Source: Clostridia bacterium (GTDB taxonomy: Bacteria; Bacillota_A; Clostridia; Oscillospirales; CAG-272). From it: a stretch of DNA of 22,487 bases. This document shows, one piece after another, positions 7,367 to 15,165 of the stretch. The notes beneath the pieces were generated by a model. The model was not told where the DNA came from and did not search any database. It worked only from the letters and a program-made list of their open reading frames with translations. The stretch's first letter is position 1; every line of letters starts with the position of its first letter. Location: NCBI GenBank assembly GCA_017414605.1, contig JAFQLG010000055.1, positions 1-22,487 of the forward strand, in the 5' to 3' direction. A program made the position numbers and the translations under genes.

Positions 7367-7382
7367 GAAAGGATGAAATCAA

Positions 7383-8309
7383 ATGGATATGCTGTTGAAT
7401 TGGCTTGGCACTCTGCCGGGCTCGGTTGGTCAGGGTCTTGTTTGGGGACTTATGGCTATTGGCGTATATATCACGTTCAAGATATTGGACGTTGCCGACC
7501 TTACGGTTGACGGTTCTATATGCACGGGAATGGCGGTGTGCGCCGTAATGGTGACAAACGGAGTAAACGTTTGGATGGCAATGCTTTGCGCTACGCTTGC
7601 GGGTATGGCGGCAGGACTTGTTACGGGACTTTTGCACACGGTGCTTGACATTCCCGCCATACTTGCGGGAATATTGACACAGCTTATGCTGTGGTCTGTG
7701 AACCTTCTGATAATGGGGGGCAAGGCAAACATCGCGCTGTCAAGATTCAAATACGGCGATAAGCTGATAATCTCGTCAAGCGATAGCGAAATATATACCA
7801 CACTTGCGGTGCTTTTGGCATTCTGTGCGGTGATCATTGCAGTTCTTTATTGGTTCTTCGGAACAGAGCTTGGAATGTCGCTTCGTAGCACGGGCTGTAA
7901 TCTTGAGATGAGCCGCGCGCAGGGAATAAACACAAGCTTTACAAAGGTGTTCGGTCTTGCGCTTTCAAACGGAGTGGTTGCACTTTCGGGTGCGCTCTTG
8001 GCTCAGCAGCAGGGAGCATCCGACATAAATTACGGACGCGGTGCGATAGTAACGGGTCTTGCGGCGGTAATAATCGGAGAGGCTCTTTTCCAGAGAAAGA
8101 CTACCAATTTTGCATTAAGACTTTCCTTTGTGGTAGGCGGCGCTATCATATATTGGTTCGTATTCCAGACTATAGTGTTTATAGGACTTCCCACGGAGCT
8201 GCTTAAGATGCTTTCGGCAGTAGTAGTTGCGGTATTCCTCGGAACGCCCAAGATCAAATCCTACCTTGTCAAAAAGAAAAAGAGAAAGGGGGCGCGCCGA
8301 GATGCTTGA
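7383..8309 (+). CDS. ABC transporter permease (TrpY-like, BPD_transp_2 family)
   Basis: A 308-residue integral membrane protein with about eight to nine hydrophobic segments, of the branched-chain-type permease family (PF02653) that pairs with ABC_sub_bind proteins. The segments DVADLTVDGSI near the N-terminus and LRSTGCNLEMSRAQGIN followed by GLALSNGVVALSGALLAQQQG in the middle are typical; the latter includes the cytoplasmic loop that contacts the ATPase. The C-terminus is strongly basic (KKKKRKGARRDA), in keeping with a cytoplasmic tail. AAAGGA lies nine bases before the ATG. Its last codons overlap the start of the ATPase gene by eight bases, which implies translational coupling. It forms the membrane channel of the importer. 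Confidence 0.93.
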   Translation: MDMLLNWLGTLPGSVGQGLVWGLMAIGVYITFKILDVADLTVDGSICTGMAVCAVMVTNGVNVWMAMLCATLAGMAAGLVTGLLHTVLDIPAILAGILTQLMLWSVNLLIMGGKANIALSRFKYGDKLIISSSDSEIYTTLAVLLAFCAVIIAVLYWFFGTELGMSLRSTGCNLEMSRAQGINTSFTKVFGLALSNGVVALSGALLAQQQGASDINYGRGAIVTGLAAVIIGEALFQRKTTNFALRLSFVVGGAIIYWFVFQTIVFIGLPTELLKMLSAVVVAVFLGTPKIKSYLVKKKKRKGARRDA

Positions 8310-9096
8310 GATAAAGAATATTCACAAGACATTTAACGAGGGAACGATAAACGAAAAAAAGGTTTTCGAGGGTCTTTCCTTAACGCTTGAAGAGGGCGAT
8401 TTCGTAACCGTTATCGGCGGTAACGGCGCAGGTAAATCCACTATGCTGAACATCGTAGCTGGAGCATATCCCGTTGACGAGGGTGAGGTTGTCATTGACG
8501 GAGTTGACGTGACCAATATGCCCGAGCACAAGAGGGCAAAATATATTGGCCGCGTGTTCCAGGATCCCAGAATGGGAACCGCATCGGATATGTGGGTTGA
8601 AGAAAATATGTCGGTTGCCGATAGCCGCGGACACAGCAGAGGTGTAAGATGGGCGATAAGAGGCAAGGACAGAGAAAAATACCGCGAGCAATTAAAGCAG
8701 CTTGACCTCGGACTTGAGGATAGACTTACCACCAAGATGGGTCTGCTTTCGGGAGGACAGAGACAGGCGATAACTCTGCTTATGGCGGCAATGAAAAAGC
8801 CAAAGCTTTTGCTGCTTGACGAGCATACGGCGGCGCTTGACCCCAAGACCGCGGCAAAGGTGCTTGAGATAACCGATAAGCTTATTGCCGACAATAAGCT
8901 GACGGCACTTATGGTCACCCACAATATGAGAGATGCCATAGCGCACGGCAACCGCATCATAATGATGAACGCGGGTAAGATAGTGCTTGACATCAAGGGC
9001 GAGGAAAAGAAAAAGCTCACCGTTGAGGCGCTTCTTGCCAAGTTTACAGAGGCAAGCGGAGCCGAATTTACAAACGACAGAGCGCTTTTGAGTTGA
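8302..9096 (+). CDS. ABC transporter ATP-binding protein (TrpZ-like)
   Basis: A 264-residue nucleotide-binding subunit that powers the importer. It has Walker A GGNGAGKST (39-47), the Q-loop region (FQDPRMGT), signature LSGGQ (149-153), Walker B ending in D173-E174, a D-loop (ALD) and the switch histidine H207 in VTHN. The ATG at 8302 overlaps the end of the permease gene; a longer reading from 8227 would duplicate permease sequence and lacks the family N-terminus (MLEIKNIHKTF). H175 follows the catalytic glutamate where serine or proline is more common (DEHTAALD), a variant that recurs in this subfamily. A good terminator follows at 9170. Confidence 0.95.
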   Translation: MLEIKNIHKTFNEGTINEKKVFEGLSLTLEEGDFVTVIGGNGAGKSTMLNIVAGAYPVDEGEVVIDGVDVTNMPEHKRAKYIGRVFQDPRMGTASDMWVEENMSVADSRGHSRGVRWAIRGKDREKYREQLKQLDLGLEDRLTTKMGLLSGGQRQAITLLMAAMKKPKLLLLDEHTAALDPKTAAKVLEITDKLIADNKLTALMVTHNMRDAIAHGNRIIMMNAGKIVLDIKGEEKKKLTVEALLAKFTEASGAEFTNDRALLS

Positions 9097-9169
9097 GAAA
9101 AAGGCGGAGAAACGTTGCAAACTTTTAATGAAAATTCTTGAAAAGTAAGTACCGCAATCATCGAAAACG

Positions 9170-9204
9170 AAAAATGCGAGAACGCCAAATGTTCTCGCAT
9201 TTTT
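9170..9204 (+). terminator. Terminator of the ABC importer operon
   Basis: AAAAATGCGAGAAC (9170-9183) pairs with GTTCTCGCATTTTT (9191-9204) around a seven-base loop, ending in a T-run. The A-rich left arm may also allow reverse termination. Confidence 0.85.
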
Positions 9205-9220
9205 CTGTATGTGGTTAAAT

Positions 9221-9253
9221 CTTTAGTTTGTCTTTAGCGTGGTATGCTACAAT
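9221..9253 (+). promoter_or_regulatory. Activator-type promoter of the two-component operon
   Basis: Two CTTTAG hexamers (9221-9226 and 9232-9237) are in direct repeat with an 11-base period. Ten bases after the second is an extended -10, TGC-TACAAT (9245-9253). No -35 hexamer is present; the repeats occupy its place. OmpR/PhoB-type regulators bind tandem repeats of this period, and the same arrangement recurs at 11310-11342. The regulator encoded immediately downstream is the obvious candidate to bind here. Confidence 0.75.
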
Positions 9254-9328
9254 TTTATAATGTCACCTTGAAAAAAACATCAAAAAATGCTATAATTGAT
9301 AAAAGATAAAGCGAAAGGAGGCGCAGAT

Positions 9329-10003
9329 GTGCGAATATTGATTGCAGAGGACGATCCTAAATTGCTCAAAAGTCTTGTGCATATATTTGAGATGAATCAT
9401 TATGCGGCAGATGGCGTTGATAACGGAAATGATGCGTTTGATTTTGCTTCCTCAGATGAATATGACGGACTTGTACTTGACGTTATGATGCCGGGAATGG
9501 ACGGCGTCAGCTTGCTGAGCAAGCTCCGCTCCCAGGGTATCACTACACCTGCGCTTTTTCTGACGGCAAGAACCGAGATCGATCAGAGGATCGAGGGGCT
9601 CGATGCAGGTGCGGACGACTATCTTCCCAAGCCTTTTTCAACGGGTGAACTTCTTGCCCGCGTCCGTGCTATGCTCCGCAGAAAAGATAACTTCACTCCC
9701 GATATGCTCGCCTGTGGCGCATTGGTTCTCAACCGTTCCACATACGAGCTTGTGTGCGAAAACAGGAGCCAAGCCCTCAGCGGTAAGGAGTTTCAAGTTA
9801 TGGAGATGCTTATGCAAGGGTCCAATGCCGTTGTTACTGCCGAACAGCTCATTACTCATATATGGGGTTGGGATACAAACGTGGATACCAGCGTTATATG
9901 GGTGCACATTTCTAACATTCGCAAAAAGCTCAAGGAGCTCGAGGCTCCCGTGACAATTAAATTCGTGCGCAATGCCGGATATATGTTGGGGGATATCGTA
10001 TGA
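9329..10003 (+). CDS. OmpR/PhoB family response regulator
   Basis: A 224-residue response regulator. The receiver domain (about 1-115) has the acidic pocket D8/D9, phospho-acceptor D51 in LVLDVMMPGMDG, switch residue T79 and invariant K101 in LPKPF. A C-terminal winged-helix DNA-binding domain (about 125-222) shows the LSGKEFQVMEMLM and VWVHISNIRKKL-like elements of the OmpR class. The start was set at GTG 9329 because AAAGGAG lies eight bases upstream and the protein then begins VRILIAEDD as in homologues; an upstream TTG at 9296 would read through the ribosome binding site. The stop overlaps the kinase start (ATGA), so the two are translated together. It probably binds the CTTTAG repeats at its own promoter and at that of the surface protein downstream. 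Confidence 0.95.
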   Translation: MRILIAEDDPKLLKSLVHIFEMNHYAADGVDNGNDAFDFASSDEYDGLVLDVMMPGMDGVSLLSKLRSQGITTPALFLTARTEIDQRIEGLDAGADDYLPKPFSTGELLARVRAMLRRKDNFTPDMLACGALVLNRSTYELVCENRSQALSGKEFQVMEMLMQGSNAVVTAEQLITHIWGWDTNVDTSVIWVHISNIRKKLKELEAPVTIKFVRNAGYMLGDIV

Positions 10004-11238
10004 TCTATACACTTCAAAAGAGATTTATTTTGATAAGTACGGTGGCGGTTCTTTCGGTCGTTGCTTTGGTTTTTGGCGTTATTTTGGCACTTAACGTATC
10101 ATCAATGAACAAGAATATAGATATGCTTGCGGATCGCGTGTCGGAGGGCGGCGGCAGATTTCCCGAGTCGTCCCCAGAAAAGCCTCCGCATGAGAAGGAA
10201 CCGCATAAGAATGATCTGAGCTTTGAGTTTATAACCCCCGAAACACCATTTTCAACACGCCATTTTACCGTGTTCTTTGATCAAAACGGCGAGGTGGAAA
10301 GAACACATACCGAGTCCATCTACGCTATAACAGAAAATATGGCGATCGAATATGCGGAAAATGCGATAAATGGCGGAAACGAACGCGGCTGGATATCTAA
10401 CTATCGCTACAAGGTGTTTTATACAGAATTGGGTAGAGGCGTTGTCTTTGTTGACGGCAGTATGAGCCGTTCGGTATTGATGCAATCCACAATGATTGCG
10501 GGCATTGTTCTTGTCGGATGTGCCGCACTCGTGTTGACTCTCATATTTCTGCTCTCAAAAAAAGCAGTCAAACCGATCGCCGAGAGCTACGAGAAGCAGA
10601 AGCAATTTATCACAGACGCCAATCACGAATTGAAAACGCCTCTGACTTTGATACTTACCAATATTGATATTGCCGAATCCGAGCTTGGGAAAAATGAGTG
10701 GCTTGACGATATCAGAACAGAAGGACATAGAATGACCGAGCTTGTAGGTCAGTTGGTCGCGCTTTCACGTATGGATGAGGATGGGCACAGGATAAATATG
10801 GTCGAGGTTCCGTTTGGCGAGCTTGTTTTTGAAAAACTGTCCGAATTCGAGCCCCTTGCCAAGGAAAGGGGAAAAAAGCTTACCGCTACCGTTGACAAAG
10901 AGGTCACCTGCCTTGGAGATGAGGCGCTTTTATCCCGTCTTTTTGAGATTTTAATGGATAACGCAATCAAATATTGCGACGTGGACGGCGAGATCAAGGT
11001 TGCGCTCCACCGCGGCAGACGGGTGGTGCTTACGGTAGAAAACGCATATGAATCAGTGGGTGAGCTTGAGCTGAGTCGCCTGTTTGACCGCTTTTATCGC
11101 GCTGATAAAGCAAGAGCTTTTACGGGTGGATACGGCATTGGACTTTCTATGGCAAAATCGATTGTGGAAAGCCATAGAGGAGAGATCTCTGCTTACAAAA
11201 GAGAAGGAGCGCATATAGGATTCAAAGTTGTGCTTTGA
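10000..11238 (+). CDS. Membrane sensor histidine kinase
   Basis: A 412-residue sensor kinase partner of the preceding regulator. TM1 is about residues 9-31, followed by an extracellular region of about 130 residues that opens with a His/Pro/Glu-rich stretch (PPHEKEPHK), then TM2 at about 164-187. The HisKA domain has phospho-acceptor H209 in DANHELKTPL. The HATPase domain shows the N-box D320-N321 (DNAIKY) and the G-box GGYGIG (376-381), so it should be catalytically intact. The HAMP linker is very short or absent between TM2 and the H-box. The start ATG overlaps the regulator stop by four bases. The signal is unknown. Confidence 0.95.
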   Translation: MIYTLQKRFILISTVAVLSVVALVFGVILALNVSSMNKNIDMLADRVSEGGGRFPESSPEKPPHEKEPHKNDLSFEFITPETPFSTRHFTVFFDQNGEVERTHTESIYAITENMAIEYAENAINGGNERGWISNYRYKVFYTELGRGVVFVDGSMSRSVLMQSTMIAGIVLVGCAALVLTLIFLLSKKAVKPIAESYEKQKQFITDANHELKTPLTLILTNIDIAESELGKNEWLDDIRTEGHRMTELVGQLVALSRMDEDGHRINMVEVPFGELVFEKLSEFEPLAKERGKKLTATVDKEVTCLGDEALLSRLFEILMDNAIKYCDVDGEIKVALHRGRRVVLTVENAYESVGELELSRLFDRFYRADKARAFTGGYGIGLSMAKSIVESHRGEISAYKREGAHIGFKVVL

Positions 11239-11252
11239 AGAAATAAATTTTG

Positions 11253-11282
11253 AAGGAACCGCAAGGTGCGGTTCCTTTTTTA
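11253..11282 (+). terminator. Terminator of the two-component operon
   Basis: AAGGAACCGC (11253-11262) pairs perfectly with GCGGTTCCTT (11268-11277) around a five-base loop and runs into a T tract (11276-11281). It separates the kinase gene from the following surface protein gene. Confidence 0.92.
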
Positions 11283-11309
11283 CAGATTTCACAAAACCAT
11301 CAGTATTTT

Positions 11310-11342
11310 CTTTAGGCTGTCTTTAGTGCGGCATGATACAAT
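11310..11342 (+). promoter_or_regulatory. Activator-type promoter of the carbohydrate-binding surface protein
   Basis: CTTTAG hexamers at 11310-11315 and 11321-11326 (11-base period) stand ten bases upstream of an extended -10, TGA-TACAAT (11334-11342). The layout is identical, base for base in spacing, to that at 9221-9253, and most bases from TGTCTTTAG through TACAAT match. There is no -35 hexamer. It is a predicted target of the adjacent response regulator. Confidence 0.75.
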
Positions 11343-11368
11343 ATAAAAAAACACAATCAGGAGGGTAT

Positions 11369-13036
11369 ATGAAAAGGATAATTCTTGTTTTTAGCGTTGT
11401 TTGTCTTATCTGCGGTATGGCGGCTTGTGACCAGACGGGTGCTTCGGAGCAAGGCAAGACCGACCCTGTCGTATATGAAAATGTAATAGATATCGTTCTT
11501 AATGATAATGGAATTATCGTTGCAGGTAACCCGATAAGCAATGACAGTGGGAGCAACGTTTATTCTGCTAGCGATATCGTATATTACGAGTCGGGAAAGG
11601 ACTTTACATACGGAGAGGGAAACGAGAACGACGCGCATACGGCTGATGAAGCGGCGGCACATACCGTTGTGCATATTACGAAGGCAGGCACTTATAGAAT
11701 ACAGGGTAAGCTTTCTAAAGGTCAGATCGCTATTGATCTTGGTGAAGATGCAAAAAACGATCCTAATGCTATCGTTACCTTGATCTTGAACGGTGTAGAT
11801 ATTACGTGCGAGGTTGCCCCGGCCGTTATCTTTTATAGCGTTTACGAGTGCGGAAGCACCGACACGGAAACTGCGAGCAAGGATGTTGATACTTCCTTTG
11901 CCGGAGCAAACGTAATTATAGCGGACGGAACGGAAAATACGGTCAACGGCTCTTACGTGGCGCGAATATACAAGCCGGGAACCGTCGTTTTGAATGAGGA
12001 CGGAACCGCAGTTGAGGATGCAAAAAAGCTTCATAAGTATGATGCCGCGTTTTACTCCAAAATGTCGATGAACGTAAGCGGCGAGCCCAATAATAGCGGT
12101 AAACTCACAATAGATGCCGAGAACGAGGGCTTGGATTCGGAATTGCACCTAACGATAAACGGCGGCATTATTGATATTCGTTCGGGCAATGATGGAATAA
12201 ACACAAATGAGGACGGAGTTTCCGTTACCACGGTCAACGGCGGCGAGCTCACACTGACGGTTACGGGTGAAACGGGAGAAGGAGACGGCATTGACTCTAA
12301 CGGATGGCTTGTTATAAATGGCGGAAAGGTTACGGCATACGCTTGCTCAACGAGTGGTGACGCGGGCATTGATTCCGATATGGGAATATATATTAACGGC
12401 GGAATCTTAGTGGCAACAGGTAATATGCTTGACAGTATTGCGGGGGCAGAGCAGAACTGTGCCGTGTTCAATTTCAGCAATCCCCAATCTGCAGGCTCAA
12501 AAATTATGCTTAAGAGCTCGGAAAAATCGGTGTTGGATACCGAGCTGAAAAACAATTGCTCAATTTTGATCTATAGCAGTCCTGAGCTGGAAGCGGGAAA
12601 TTATACTCTCTATGTAAATGACGTTCAACATGGAACGTTACAAAGAGGGGCAGCGCTTGATCCCGGTGGAATGAACTTGGGGGAAGGCAATATTCCTGGA
12701 GGAGCGCAACCCGATGTGCCTAACGGAGATATGCCCCAAATGCCGGAAGGCGGAGAGCGCCCCGAAATGCCGGAAGGCGAGATGATTCCTGCAGGAAACG
12801 GAGCTGCTTTGGGTCAAGGCGGTCGACCCAACAATCAGGGCGGCATAAATGACGGGCTTACCAATGTGTTTGAAATAAGGGAAGGAATCAATAGCTTCAC
12901 CTCTGTCGAAACATATACCGGAAGCAACAACCTTGTTTGGATCATTGCCGGTGCAGCCTTTGTCGTTGGACTTGTTGTCTATAGCATAATAGTAACAATA
13001 AAACTGATCAAAAGCAAAAAGCGTTCAATGAACTAA
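11369..13036 (+). CDS. Carbohydrate-binding domain-containing surface lipoprotein (Cthe_2159-like)
   Basis: A 555-residue exported protein. A lipoprotein signal peptide ends at Cys20 (GMAAC). Most of the mature part resembles the Cthe_2159/DUF4353 family (PF14262), a right-handed beta-helix reported to bind acidic polysaccharides such as polygalacturonate; repeated rungs such as LHLTINGGIIDIRSGNDGIN and LVINGGKVTAYACSTSGDAG are visible. A Gly/Pro/Met-rich linker with repeated MPEG motifs follows, then a C-terminal membrane helix (about 522-544) and a basic tail. The ATG at 11369 has CAGGAGGG upstream. It has its own regulated promoter directly behind the two-component operon. CotH and VTC-type genes, which in my recollection often accompany this family, are not in this window. 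The ligand here is not known. Confidence 0.85.
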   Translation: MKRIILVFSVVCLICGMAACDQTGASEQGKTDPVVYENVIDIVLNDNGIIVAGNPISNDSGSNVYSASDIVYYESGKDFTYGEGNENDAHTADEAAAHTVVHITKAGTYRIQGKLSKGQIAIDLGEDAKNDPNAIVTLILNGVDITCEVAPAVIFYSVYECGSTDTETASKDVDTSFAGANVIIADGTENTVNGSYVARIYKPGTVVLNEDGTAVEDAKKLHKYDAAFYSKMSMNVSGEPNNSGKLTIDAENEGLDSELHLTINGGIIDIRSGNDGINTNEDGVSVTTVNGGELTLTVTGETGEGDGIDSNGWLVINGGKVTAYACSTSGDAGIDSDMGIYINGGILVATGNMLDSIAGAEQNCAVFNFSNPQSAGSKIMLKSSEKSVLDTELKNNCSILIYSSPELEAGNYTLYVNDVQHGTLQRGAALDPGGMNLGEGNIPGGAQPDVPNGDMPQMPEGGERPEMPEGEMIPAGNGAALGQGGRPNNQGGINDGLTNVFEIREGINSFTSVETYTGSNNLVWIIAGAAFVVGLVVYSIIVTIKLIKSKKRSMN

Positions 13037-13053
13037 GATTGATGTCATAATTT

Positions 13054-13092
13054 ATGTGCCTCATGTCATTTTGACAATGAGGCACATTTTTT
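13054..13092. terminator. Terminator after the surface protein gene
   Basis: ATGTGCCTCA (13054-13063) pairs with TGAGGCACAT (13078-13087), and an inner GTCA/TGAC arm continues the stem. A TTTTTT run follows. The convergent minus-strand gene ends just beyond it. Confidence 0.9.
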
Positions 13093-13097
13093 ACACT

Positions 13098-14213
13098 TTA
13101 CGCCGTCTTGTTTGTATGCCGGATTACCGCGCTTTCTTCCGATGGCTTAGGTTCTTTTCTGAACAAAAACATAGCCACGATAGGCCCTATAAATATTCCC
13201 GCAAAGCCTAAAAGCTCAAGGCCTATATAAACGCTTGCCAGCGTGGCGAGAGGATGAAGTCCAACCGCCTTGCCGATTATCTTGGGCTCAACTATCTGGC
13301 GCACCACGATAGTTACGCCGTAAAGCACCAAAAGCCCGATGCCCAGGGCAATATCCGAGCATATAAAGGCGAATATGGACCAGGGAACGAGAACGGTTCC
13401 CGTTCCGAGAATGGGGAGAAGATCAACTACGGCGATTATCATGGCAAGGATAAACGCATAATCCACGCTGAGCACGGAAAGACCCACAAACACCTCTAAA
13501 AACGTTATAAGCATAATGAGCAGATAAGCCTTGAGATAGCCAACCAGCGTTTTTATCAACTTAAGCTTTAGGGAGGGCAGCTTTTTTTGCCATTTTTCGG
13601 GAAGAATTGAGGCAAGTCCCTGCGAGATAGTGCCTGCGTCCGTTGCAAAGTAAAATGCGGCGATAAAAAATACGATAAGGGAGAGGAGAAAAGAGGGAAC
13701 ACCCGATATTGCCCTCATAACAAAGCCCGAGGCGAACGTAGCCAGCGAGGAGGCTATGCTGGATATGGCTGAACTGATCGTTTCTCTGATGTCAATCCCG
13801 AGATTTTTGAGCGTGTCGGAATCAAGAAGACTTTGCAAAAATCCCCATTTTGAGCCTTTGGCGTTAAATCTGTCAATTATTTCGCTTATTGTGCGCTCAA
13901 TAAGCTCGGGATCGCTTGAAAGTCGGTCAACAAGGCTGGAAAGCTCAAATGCAAGCCGCGAGATAACAAGATAGATCAGGGCACTTGCGGCAAAGAATAA
14001 GAGCAGGACCAGCACAAAGGACACAAGCTTTTTTGAAAGATGCGTTTTTTGGGCTATTTTTTTAGCAGGTGAGGCAACTATTCCTGCGATAAGTGCAGCA
14101 AGAATAAAGGGCATAACGGCACCCAAGGCGTACTTGAGAACAAGCCAAAGTGCCGCGGCTATGCCTATAACGATTATGGTTATGTTGGCGGCGCGGCGGT
14201 AATCGGTATCCAT
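13098..14213 (-). CDS. AI-2E family transporter
   Basis: A 371-residue polytopic membrane protein of the AI-2E transporter family (PF01594; YtvI/PerM-like). The name comes from TqsA of E. coli, but members have varied roles, including putative exporters and sodium/proton antiporters. About seven to eight hydrophobic helices are visible, with the family regions AFILAMIIAVVDLLPILGTG (the conserved DLxPxxG motif) and QIVEPKIIGKAVGLHPLATL near the C-terminus. The start at 14213 is supported by AAAGGAG upstream; the reading from 14300 adds an unlikely N-terminus. It is convergent with the surface protein gene and divergent from the cyclophilin gene. Substrate unknown. Confidence 0.92.
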   Translation of the reverse strand: MDTDYRRAANITIIVIGIAAALWLVLKYALGAVMPFILAALIAGIVASPAKKIAQKTHLSKKLVSFVLVLLLFFAASALIYLVISRLAFELSSLVDRLSSDPELIERTISEIIDRFNAKGSKWGFLQSLLDSDTLKNLGIDIRETISSAISSIASSLATFASGFVMRAISGVPSFLLSLIVFFIAAFYFATDAGTISQGLASILPEKWQKKLPSLKLKLIKTLVGYLKAYLLIMLITFLEVFVGLSVLSVDYAFILAMIIAVVDLLPILGTGTVLVPWSIFAFICSDIALGIGLLVLYGVTIVVRQIVEPKIIGKAVGLHPLATLASVYIGLELLGFAGIFIGPIVAMFLFRKEPKPSEESAVIRHTNKTA

Positions 14214-14250
14214 AAATAAATCTCCTTTGCTTTTTTGTATGATTGACACT

Positions 14251-14262
14251 TTGTACGTACAA
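14251..14262. promoter_or_regulatory. Perfect 12-bp palindrome in the upstream region of the AI-2E gene
   Basis: TTGTACGTACAA reads the same on both strands. It lies about 38 bases upstream of the AI-2E family start codon and 45 bases upstream of the -35 of the divergent gene. The shape suits an operator for a dimeric repressor; no cognate protein can be named. Confidence 0.35.
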
Positions 14263-14306
14263 TAATATGCAGCGCGTGCAAAATATATCCTAATTTGCAA
14301 ATGCGC

Positions 14307-14335
14307 TTGACAATCGGACGTGTAAATGTTAAAAT
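14307..14335 (+). promoter_or_regulatory. Promoter of the cyclophilin-nnrD operon
   Basis: A perfect TTGACA (14307-14312), a 17-base spacer and TAAAAT (14330-14335) lie about 37 bases upstream of the cyclophilin start. Confidence 0.75.
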
Positions 14336-14371
14336 AAATCAGTATATATCAAATCTGAAAGGAAACTCAAA

Positions 14372-15163
14372 ATGAAAAGAATTGCAGCAATAATAAGCGT
14401 TGTTCTGGCTTGCGTTTTGTGCTTCTCTCTGGTAGCTTGTTCTTCATACGAAGAGCCAACGGGAAAGGCGCGATACGACTACCAAAACTCAAAAACACTT
14501 TACGGAAAGAATATATTCATGAAGTACGTTGAAAGAGAGATCGACTCTATGAAGGCAGAGGATTTCGTGCCCTCCGAGCAGCAGAGCGATTACGTGCTTA
14601 TAAGAGTCAAGGATTATGGCGATATCGTTGTGCTTTTGCGCCATGACGTTGCTCCCATAACCGTTGAGAACTTCAAAAAGCTGGTGTCTGAAAAGTTTTA
14701 TGACGGAACTATATTCCACCGCGTTATTGAGGGATTTATGATACAGGGCGGCGGAAACATTCCCAACCCCGATTACGATCCCGAGGTTAGTGGCAGCACT
14801 TCCTATATACCCAAGGAAGCCGACTCCATAAAGGGTGAGTTTACAAGCAACGGCTTTGAAAACAACCTTAAACACTATCGCGGAGTTATCTCTATGGCAA
14901 GAGTGGGCGCGGCCTCAACTGCGACCAAGGAAGAAAAGGAAAAGGCAAACAATTCTGCTTCCTCGCAGTTCTTCATTATTCACGAATACGGTGACAGCTC
15001 GCAGAATCTTAACCAGGACTATGCGGCGTTTGGATATGTGCTTGCGGGAATGGACGTTGTGGACGCCATCGCCACCTGCGAGGTATGGGGCGCAGGCTCC
15101 GACTTTCCCCTCCCCGCAAAGGACATAGTTATTGAGTCCGTTACCTTCGTAGAGCCTAAATAA
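14372..15163 (+). CDS. Cyclophilin-type peptidyl-prolyl cis-trans isomerase lipoprotein
   Basis: A 263-residue extracytoplasmic foldase. The N-terminus is a lipoprotein signal with lipobox LVAC and Cys23 as anchor. The cyclophilin domain (about 70-260) contains the active-site block FYDGTIFHRVIEGFMIQGG, with H116-R117 in FHR, the SMARVG segment, the ASSQFFI block (Q199, F200, F201) and AFGYVLAGMDVVDAI. It should catalyse proline isomerisation in secreted proteins at the outer face of the membrane. The ATG follows GAAAGGAAA. An insertion of about 20 residues between SMARVG and SSQFF (rich in A, K and E) is typical of bacterial lipoprotein members. It is two bases from the next gene, so the two are probably cotranscribed. 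Confidence 0.94.
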   Translation: MKRIAAIISVVLACVLCFSLVACSSYEEPTGKARYDYQNSKTLYGKNIFMKYVEREIDSMKAEDFVPSEQQSDYVLIRVKDYGDIVVLLRHDVAPITVENFKKLVSEKFYDGTIFHRVIEGFMIQGGGNIPNPDYDPEVSGSTSYIPKEADSIKGEFTSNGFENNLKHYRGVISMARVGAASTATKEEKEKANNSASSQFFIIHEYGDSSQNLNQDYAAFGYVLAGMDVVDAIATCEVWGAGSDFPLPAKDIVIESVTFVEPK

Positions 15164-15165
15164 GT

